Assembly (NCBI GenBank): GCA_035509415.1
Contig: DATJLQ010000047.1
Span: 1-16,686 of the forward strand
DNA: 16,686 nt
Direction: 5' to 3'
From: DATJLQ01 sp035509415
Lineage (GTDB): Bacteria; Pseudomonadota; Alphaproteobacteria; JACZXZ01
Shown here one piece after another: positions 7,240-12,444 of the stretch. Made by a program: the position numbers and the translations under genes. Position 1 is the first letter of the stretch. Every line of letters begins with the position of its first letter. Below the pieces are notes generated by a model. The model was not told where the DNA came from. It saw only the letters and a list, made by a program, of their open reading frames with translations, and ran no database searches.

Positions 7240-8172
7240 ATGAGGAAACCCAGCTCCCTGCCGACCTTGGTCTTCTTCGTCATTCTCGGCATCGGCCTGA
7301 TCGCCGCCTATTCGATGTTTTCGCCCGCCCGCTACGTCGAAAGCGTCGCGATCGCCATCGGCGCCGGGGCGCTCGCGTTCATCGTGTCATACGCGATCAG
7401 GGTCGCGGACCAATGGGAGCGCGCCGTGGTGCTGCGCCTCGGCCGCTTCCGCTCGCTCGAAGGGCCGGGCTTGTTCTTCATCATTCCGATCTTCGAGAAC
7501 GTCGCTTATTGGATCGACACGCGCGTGATCACGAGCGCCTTCAAGGCGGAGAAGACGCTCACCAAGGACACGGTGCCGGTCGACGTCGACGCCGTGCTGT
7601 TCTGGAAGGTCATCGACCCGAAGCGCGCGGCGCTCGACGTCGCCGACTATACGAGCGCCATCAATTGGGCGTCGCAGACCGCGCTGCGCGACGTCATCGG
7701 CAAGACCATGCTGTCGGACATGCTGGAAGGGCGCGAGAAGATCAGCAACGAGCTGCAGAAGATCATCGACGTGCGTACCGAGCCCTGGGGCATCAACGTG
7801 ATTTCGGTCGAGGTCAAGGACGTGCTGATCCCGGCGGCCCTGGAGGACGCGATGTCGATGCAGGCGCAGGCCGAGCGCGAGCGTCAGGCGCGCGTCATCC
7901 TCGGCGATTCGGAGCGCCAGGTCGCGGAGAAGTTCGCCGAGGCGGCGAAGACCTACGCCAACAATCCGACCGCGTTTCACCTGCGCGCGATGAACATGCT
8001 CTACGAAGGACTGAAGTCGAACAACGCCAAGATCATCATCGTGCCGAGCTCGGCGGTCGAAACGATGCAGCTCGGCGGCCTCGCCGGCATGACGGCGTTG
8101 GCGACGACTGCGGGCGAAGACGCGCCGGCCGCCGGCGCGCCGGGTCCCTGGTCCAACCCCGCGAAATCCTGA
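7240..8172 (+). CDS. Slipin / stomatin-like SPFH-domain membrane protein
   Basis: This is a predicted inner-membrane scaffold protein of the stomatin/prohibitin (SPFH) superfamily, which forms large oligomers and is linked to membrane microdomains and protein quality control. The 310-residue protein starts with two hydrophobic segments (about 8-26 and 35-54). The SPFH domain follows (about 56-210), with QWERAVVLRLGRF, GPGLFFIIPIFE, TKDTVPVDVDAVLFWKV and VEVKDVLIP. A charged helical stretch (200-240) favours a coiled coil. The end of the slipin core is IIIVPSSAVETM (265-276), then a flexible Ala/Gly/Pro tail. The ATG at 7240 is chosen for a strong GAGGAG 7 bases upstream; the open frame extends 5' without features. 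Many prokaryotic slipins pair with an NfeD gene, and none is present next to this one. The gene lies between two copies of an RDD gene end. It is convergent with the RDD gene downstream. Confidence 0.92.
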   Translation: MRKPSSLPTLVFFVILGIGLIAAYSMFSPARYVESVAIAIGAGALAFIVSYAIRVADQWERAVVLRLGRFRSLEGPGLFFIIPIFENVAYWIDTRVITSAFKAEKTLTKDTVPVDVDAVLFWKVIDPKRAALDVADYTSAINWASQTALRDVIGKTMLSDMLEGREKISNELQKIIDVRTEPWGINVISVEVKDVLIPAALEDAMSMQAQAERERQARVILGDSERQVAEKFAEAAKTYANNPTAFHLRAMNMLYEGLKSNNAKIIIVPSSAVETMQLGGLAGMTALATTAGEDAPAAGAPGPWSNPAKS

Positions 8173-8244
8173 GCGCGCGCTCACGCGCCGATCGATCGAG
8201 CCAGCATGCGCCGATACGCGGCGCCCCGCGGCTCGTTGCGCGTG

Positions 8245-8763
8245 CTACGGGCTGATCACGATCACCGCGAGGCTGCGGATCACGACCGTGCCCGAGAGGT
8301 AGTCGTGGAGGCAGCGCCGGCGCGTGTTGAACAGCGCCATGCCGAGCACGACCCACATCAGCAGCGTCGCGGTCATGTAGGACAGGCCCCAAAAGACGAT
8401 GGCGCGCAGCAGGGCCTGGGGGAATTCGGGGCGGTTTCCGGTCCAGCTCCGCACCTCGACGCCGAAGGCGCGCATGCCGAGGGTGGCCGCATGGCGCCCG
8501 CCGACCTGAAGCGAATCATAAAGCACGGTCGTGACCGGCCCCACGAGCAGAAGCGGCACCAGCAAGAGGCCGAAGGTCAGGACGTTGAGGGTCACGAGTA
8601 GGAAGAAAAGGAACCCGACCAGGACCACGATCAGGAACAGGTCGAGCAGATGGGCGCAGATGCGCCTCAGCACGATGCCGCGGTAATAGTCGGGGTAGCC
8701 GAGCGGGTCGGGCGCCTCGCCTTGCCAGGCGAAGCTCGGCGCGATTGCGGGGATGGTGCTCAT
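8245..8763 (-). CDS. RDD family integral membrane protein
   Basis: This 172-residue inner-membrane protein has the RDD family layout. A first helix starts with the Arg...Asp signature (Arg34, Asp41 in LRRICAHLLDLF). A second hydrophobic stretch covers about 60-82. GGRHAATLGMRAFGVEV (88-104) corresponds to the usual GQTPGK-like loop. A third helix covers about 120-143, and the C-terminal CLHDYLSGTVVI (151-162) supplies the last conserved Asp. RDD proteins are mostly uncharacterised; some have been linked to ion or solute transport and some to envelope functions, so no substrate is given. The ATG at 8763 is 17 bases from the stop of the upstream gene on the same strand, which implies an operon; its ribosome site is weak, so translation may be coupled. 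Its last ~66 coding bases recur near bpt (6625-6690). Confidence 0.87.
   Translation of the reverse strand: MSTIPAIAPSFAWQGEAPDPLGYPDYYRGIVLRRICAHLLDLFLIVVLVGFLFFLLVTLNVLTFGLLLVPLLLVGPVTTVLYDSLQVGGRHAATLGMRAFGVEVRSWTGNRPEFPQALLRAIVFWGLSYMTATLLMWVVLGMALFNTRRRCLHDYLSGTVVIRSLAVIVISP
8254..8319. repeat. Direct repeat copy B (3' end of the RDD gene), paired with 6625-6690
   Basis: This is the intact partner of the relic at 6625-6690, in the same orientation and about 85% identical by hand alignment (10 mismatches in 66, no gaps). The longest identical runs are 17 bases (CCGCGAGGCTGCGGATC) and 13 bases (GTGCCCGAGAGGT). The two copies lie either side of the slipin gene, 1629 bases apart start to start. 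Confidence 0.75.
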
Positions 8764-8780
8764 GGCGCCACGATCCCGCG

Positions 8781-9875
8781 TCAGATCTTGAAGCGGTCGT
8801 AGGTCTGGGGCGCGAACATCTCGGCAAGTGCCAAGCGACGCTGCGTCACCCCTTGCTCGAACGCGTAATCGAGGAACGCGTCGAGCGTACGCTTGTTCGC
8901 CTCGACCCCGTAGGGCCAGAGCTCGGGCCCGAAAAGCGCGCGCGCTTTCGCGACGAGATCGGCGCCCCAGGGAAGGGGCACGCGGCTCGCCGTCACGTCG
9001 CCCACGCGCTTGAGGCTGCGGCGCCGCGCCTCGTCGAACGCCTTGAGCAAATTCATGGCCGCCCAGGGTGCTTCTTCCATGATCTCGCGCCGAAGCACGA
9101 TCGTGTGCATGATCGGCCAGATGCCGGTGCGCTTGTAATAGTCCGCCTCGAGCTCGGCGTAATTCGCGAAGAGACGCCCGATGCGCCCGTCGCCCGCCTC
9201 GATCGCGGCGGGCGGATGGGCGGTGAGGGCCGCGTCGATTGCGCCCTCGAGCAGCATCTCGTTGAGGCTCTTGTCCGCGACGCGCTCGATCTCGACGCCG
9301 GGCGGGAGCTTGAGCGCCACCTTCTCGACCCGGCCCGGATCGTTGACGCCCGCCTGCACCCAATGGATGTCGCGGAGCTTGAGGCCGTATTCGTGCATCA
9401 AAAGCCCGCGGCTGTAGACGGCGGCCGTCTGCGCCCATTCCGGCACGCCGACGCGCCGTCCCTTGAGGTCCGCGGGCGCCTTGACCGGACCCTTGCGGCG
9501 CACATAGATCGAGCTGTGGCGGAACACGCGCGAGGGGAACACGGGGATCGCGATGAACGCGTCGTCGCCCAGGGCGCGGCGCGCGACGTATTTCGCGAAC
9601 GACATTTCCGAGACGTCGAACTCGCGGTATTTGCTGAAGCGGAAGAAAATCTCCTCGACCGGAAAATCGAGCGCGGTGAGCTCGATCCCGTCGGCGCGCA
9701 CCGCACCCGAGACCAGGTCGCGCGTCTGGTCGTAGGCGCTGAGCGCCATGGTGAGCTGGAGCTTGCCTTGGCACCAGACGGCGGGCCGCGCGGTCACCGA
9801 GGCGGGGGCGTCGAAGGCGAGGGGTGCCCGCGCGCGCGGGGCGCTACCCTTCGAGGCGGAAATCGTCTTGGCCAT
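8781..9875 (-). CDS. Periplasmic-binding-fold protein of the 4,5-dihydroxyphthalate decarboxylase (Pht5-like) family
   Basis: This 364-residue protein resembles proteins annotated as 4,5-dihydroxyphthalate decarboxylase, which share the type 2 solute-binding fold with NMT1/SsuA proteins. Recognisable parts are ALSAYDQTR (ligand-loop start), PVEEIFFRFSKYREFDVSEMS, FIAIPVFPSRVFRHSSIYV, GRRVGVPEWAQTA, and a C-terminal WPYGVEANKRTLDAFLDYA. No convincing Sec signal peptide or lipobox is seen; the N-terminus (MAKTISASK) is polar and basic, so it is probably cytoplasmic and may be an enzyme. No ABC permease or ATPase is nearby. The ATG at 9875 is chosen because GAGGAG lies about 11 bases upstream; the frame is open for 26 more codons. 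It lies 78 bases after the class II aldolase gene and 17 bases before the RDD gene on the same strand. The substrate is not certain. Confidence 0.8.
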   Translation of the reverse strand: MAKTISASKGSAPRARAPLAFDAPASVTARPAVWCQGKLQLTMALSAYDQTRDLVSGAVRADGIELTALDFPVEEIFFRFSKYREFDVSEMSFAKYVARRALGDDAFIAIPVFPSRVFRHSSIYVRRKGPVKAPADLKGRRVGVPEWAQTAAVYSRGLLMHEYGLKLRDIHWVQAGVNDPGRVEKVALKLPPGVEIERVADKSLNEMLLEGAIDAALTAHPPAAIEAGDGRIGRLFANYAELEADYYKRTGIWPIMHTIVLRREIMEEAPWAAMNLLKAFDEARRRSLKRVGDVTASRVPLPWGADLVAKARALFGPELWPYGVEANKRTLDAFLDYAFEQGVTQRRLALAEMFAPQTYDRFKI

Positions 9876-9953
9876 GCGCGGGATCGCTCCTCGTCCGGTC
9901 GGGCGGGTCTTAGGCTCGCCGGGTCTTTTACACGCGAAGTCCCGCCGGGGCAC

Positions 9954-10652
9954 CTAGGATTTTCGCCGCTGGGCGCGGCGCGCGAGATACTCGAAGGCGG
10001 AGCGGTACATGTCGGCGCGGAACACGCGCCCGCGTTTCGCCTCGATCTCGGCGCTTTCGGTCACGGCTTGCGGCCCGCCCGCGGCCTCGGCCAGAAGCTG
10101 GGTCTTGCACGCGGTCTCGAGGGTGACGGCGTACATCACCGCCTCCTCGATCGTGCGGCCCGCGGTCACTATGCCGTGGTTGCGGAGCGCCAACGCCGCG
10201 TGCGGCCCGAGGGTGCGGGCGACCGCGCGTCCAAGCTCGGGCGTCACGATCAGGTTGGTGGTCTCCGAGAAGACCGGCATCCAGCCCGCGAACACGGCGC
10301 CATGGTGCCCCACGGGGAGGATGGGCTTGCCGAGCGAGAAGAACGCGACCGCGTGGGGCGCGTGGGTGTGCACGACGCATTGGATCTCGGGGCGCACGCG
10401 CATGATCTCGGTATGGATGAAGACCTCGTTGTGGCGCGGCGCGGCACCCGCGACCTTCTCGCCCTTGAGGTCGATCGTGATGATGTTGCGTGCGCTCATC
10501 TCCTCGAGGCCGATACGCGCGGGCTTCATGAGGAAACGCTCGGGATCGCTCGGGAGGCGCGCGGTGACGTGGCCCCAGATGAGGTCGCCCTGGCCCTCGG
10601 CCGCGAGGATGCGTCCGGCTTCGATCAACGTTTTTCTCAAGCTCGCGGTCAT
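9954..10652 (-). CDS. Class II aldolase/adducin family protein
   Basis: This is a predicted cytoplasmic zinc-dependent enzyme of 232 residues, a single class II aldolase/adducin domain. The metal site is visible as Glu76 (HNEVFIH), His95 and His97 (VVHTHAPHA) and His159 (LRNHG). Family members include L-fuculose- and L-ribulose-phosphate enzymes, and also decarboxylases of hydroxylated aromatic acids (3,4-dihydroxyphthalate decarboxylase is placed here, to my knowledge). The neighbour downstream resembles a dihydroxyphthalate decarboxylase. The pair therefore suggests catabolism of an aromatic or hydroxy-acid substrate, but this is inference. The ATG at 10652 has GGAG 6 bases upstream. It is the first gene of the minus-strand cluster; a 78-bp inverted-repeat element lies 54 bases upstream. 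Confidence 0.88.
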   Translation of the reverse strand: MTASLRKTLIEAGRILAAEGQGDLIWGHVTARLPSDPERFLMKPARIGLEEMSARNIITIDLKGEKVAGAAPRHNEVFIHTEIMRVRPEIQCVVHTHAPHAVAFFSLGKPILPVGHHGAVFAGWMPVFSETTNLIVTPELGRAVARTLGPHAALALRNHGIVTAGRTIEEAVMYAVTLETACKTQLLAEAAGGPQAVTESAEIEAKRGRVFRADMYRSAFEYLARRAQRRKS

Positions 10653-10706
10653 GATGGGCTCCGGCTGGGCGAACGGATTGTGGGCACGGCGCGTTTCGGG
10701 CGCATC

Positions 10707-10784
10707 CTAGTGCGGTGGATTTGAAGTTCCTAACATTTCCATGACATATACGTTTAGGAGCCTCAAATCCGAGTACCACACTAG
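10707..10784. repeat. 78-bp imperfect inverted-repeat (MITE-like) element bounded by CTAG
   Basis: The left arm, CTAGTGCGGT then GGATTTGAAGTTCCTAACA (10707-10735), pairs with the right arm (10752-10784). The reverse complement of the right arm reads CTAGTGTGGTACTC then GGATTTGAGGCTCCTAAAC. The arms match except for a 4-base gap and a few substitutions, around a ~16-base loop. The element is much richer in AT than its surroundings and both ends are CTAG, a rare tetramer in high-GC genomes. It has no coding capacity. The structure suggests a non-autonomous mobile or dispersed palindromic repeat. Confidence 0.7.
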
Positions 10785-10870
10785 CGGCGAAGCTTGCGCC
10801 GATCCATGGGGTGCCCGCGAGGCTTCGGCGCCCGGCGAATTCGGGGGGATGATTTCGCGCCGCGCGGACC

Positions 10871-10889
10871 TATATTGAGGGTCCGGAGG
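10871..10889 (+). promoter_or_regulatory. Candidate -10 box and ribosome binding site for the small membrane protein gene
   Basis: TATATT (10871-10876) is a good -10 match in a GC-rich background, and GGAGG (10885-10889) is a strong ribosome site 6 bases before the ATG. No clear -35 box is visible. If real, the leader would be very short. Confidence 0.4.
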
Positions 10890-10895
10890 CGTCCC

Positions 10896-11177
10896 ATGGC
10901 AAAATGGATTTGGACCTTCGTCGGCATCTGCCTCGCCGCGATTCTCGCGACCCTCGGCGCTCTTTGGGCCTTCTCGGGCTTCAAGGGCCTGGGGCTCGGG
11001 CTCGAGGGTACCGTCGCCCTCGTGGGCGGGGTGACGCTTACCATCGCCTTGGGCGTGGGCCTCATGGCCCTCGTGTTCGCGAGCGACAAGTTCGAGCGCG
11101 ACCAGGAAGTCTACCGCCTCGAGCAGAAGCATGACGGCCCGCCGCCGCCGGCACCCACCGGCTCGGACGTCCGCTGA
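10896..11177 (+). CDS. Small two-helix inner-membrane protein of unknown function
   Basis: I do not recognise the family. The 93 residues contain two hydrophobic segments (about 5-25 and 38-61) joined by a Gly-rich loop (GFKGLGLGLEG, 28-38). A charged cytoplasmic-type tail (SDKFERDQEVYRLEQKHD) and a Pro-rich end (GPPPPAP, 81-87) follow. The start at 10896 is well supported by GGAGG 6 bases upstream and a TATATT further up. GC-rich third positions and a plausible membrane topology argue for a real gene. It stands alone on the plus strand between the minus-strand aldolase cluster and the convergent threonine ammonia-lyase, whose stop lies 12 bases away. Confidence 0.75.
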   Translation: MAKWIWTFVGICLAAILATLGALWAFSGFKGLGLGLEGTVALVGGVTLTIALGVGLMALVFASDKFERDQEVYRLEQKHDGPPPPAPTGSDVR

Positions 11178-11189
11178 GGCGCCGCTTCT

Positions 11190-12431
11190 TCAGCCCTTCC
11201 CGGTCGCCGAGAGCAAGCGCGCGGCAAATCCCTCGGTGGCGAGGCAAGCCAAGATTTCGTCGACGTGCTGCTGGTTGCGCGTCTCGACCACGACGTCGAG
11301 GTCGGTCATGGTGACCGGCACGTCGTAATAGAGGCGCTGGTGGTAGACCTCGACGATGTTGCCGCCGAGCCGGCCGATCAGCCCCGCGACCCGCGCGAGC
11401 ACGCCGGGCGCGTCGCTGATCTCGATGCGGAGGCGCGCGAGCCGTCCCTCGCGCGCGAGCCCGCGCATCAGGATCGAGGCGAGCACGCGCGAATCGATAT
11501 TGCCGCCCGAGACGATGAGCCCGACGCGCCTGCCCTGGAAGCGCTCGGGATAGGCGAGCAGGGCGGCCAGCCCCGCGGCGCCTGCGCCCTCGACCACGAG
11601 CTTTTCCTGCTCCGCCATCGCGAGCACGGCGCGCTCGAGCGCGTCCTCGTCGACCAGCAGAATCTCCTTCACGCGTTCTTCGATGATGGGCCGGGTGAGC
11701 GCACCCGGGCGCTTCACCGCGATGCCCTCGGCGATGGTCGAGCCGCCCGCGTGGGGCGTCTCGCCCGCGATCGCCTGACGCATCGAGGGGTAAAGCGCGC
11801 TCTCGACCCCGAAAATCTCGATCCCCGGCTTGAGCGCTTGCGCCGCGATGGCACTTCCCGCGATGAGCCCGCCGCCGCCGATCGGAACGACGAGGCAATC
11901 GAGCTCGGGAGCCGCGCGCAGCATCTCGAGCGCCGCCGTGCCCTGGCCCGCGACGATGGCCGGATCGTCGTAGGGATGGATGAAGGTGAGCCCGCGCTCG
12001 CGCACGAGCCTGTCCGCGTGATCGAGCGCCTGGTTCAGATCGTCGCCCTGGAGCACGACCTCGGCGCCGAGGCGCTTGGTCTGCTCGGCCTTGGTGAAGG
12101 GCGTCGCCTTCGGCATGACGATAATGGCGCGGATGCCGAGGCGCGACGCATGATGCGCCACACCCTGGGCGTGGTTCCCGGCCGAGCAGGCGACCACCCC
12201 CTTGGCGCGCGCGGCCGCGTCGAGCTTGCGCAATTTGTTCAAGGCGCCGCGATCCTTGAACGAGCCCGTGTATTGGCGGCATTCGAGCTTGAGGGTGACC
12301 GGGGCGCCCACCATGGCATCGAGCCGGCGCGCGGGCAGCGTCGGCGTCGCGACCACGGCACCCGCGAGCGCTCGCGCCGCGTCCTCGATGTCGTCGAACG
12401 TCACGCCCATGGCAGCGCTTTTCTCGGTCAT
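11190..12431 (-). CDS. Threonine ammonia-lyase with C-terminal ACT domain
   Basis: This PLP enzyme deaminates L-threonine to 2-oxobutanoate and ammonia; the product feeds isoleucine synthesis or energy metabolism. The 413 residues comprise a fold-type II catalytic domain (about 15-320) and one ACT domain (about 332-405). Lys59 in GSFKDRGA is the Schiff-base lysine. SAGNHAQG (83-90) binds the substrate and cofactor, GGGGL (185-189) holds the PLP phosphate, and SGGNID (308-313) is conserved. A single ACT domain places it nearer to the TdcB/biodegradative-like type with an added regulatory domain than to E. coli IlvA, which has two ACT-like lobes; I therefore give no symbol. The start is 13 bases after the stop of the penicillin-acylase gene, implying one transcript; Met8 is an alternative start, as neither has a clear ribosome site. 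Confidence 0.93.
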   Translation of the reverse strand: MTEKSAAMGVTFDDIEDAARALAGAVVATPTLPARRLDAMVGAPVTLKLECRQYTGSFKDRGALNKLRKLDAAARAKGVVACSAGNHAQGVAHHASRLGIRAIIVMPKATPFTKAEQTKRLGAEVVLQGDDLNQALDHADRLVRERGLTFIHPYDDPAIVAGQGTAALEMLRAAPELDCLVVPIGGGGLIAGSAIAAQALKPGIEIFGVESALYPSMRQAIAGETPHAGGSTIAEGIAVKRPGALTRPIIEERVKEILLVDEDALERAVLAMAEQEKLVVEGAGAAGLAALLAYPERFQGRRVGLIVSGGNIDSRVLASILMRGLAREGRLARLRIEISDAPGVLARVAGLIGRLGGNIVEVYHQRLYYDVPVTMTDLDVVVETRNQQHVDEILACLATEGFAARLLSATGKG

Positions 12432-12444
12432 GACGGGGGCCCGA

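Noticed and set aside
8781..9875. ABC transporter periplasmic substrate-binding protein as the primary call
   Set aside because: The fold is related, but no signal peptide, lipobox, permease or ATPase gene is present. The internal motifs fit the dihydroxyphthalate-decarboxylase-type group better.
8745..10724. Long plus-strand open frame opposite the RDD, decarboxylase-like and aldolase genes
   Set aside because: It spans three well-supported genes on the other strand, has low-complexity composition and no ribosome site or recognisable domain.
10707..10784. Intrinsic terminator or riboswitch
   Set aside because: The long near-perfect arms, CTAG ends and lack of a T-run or conserved aptamer core fit a repeat element better. 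It lies upstream of both flanking genes, so a terminator has no obvious gene to serve.
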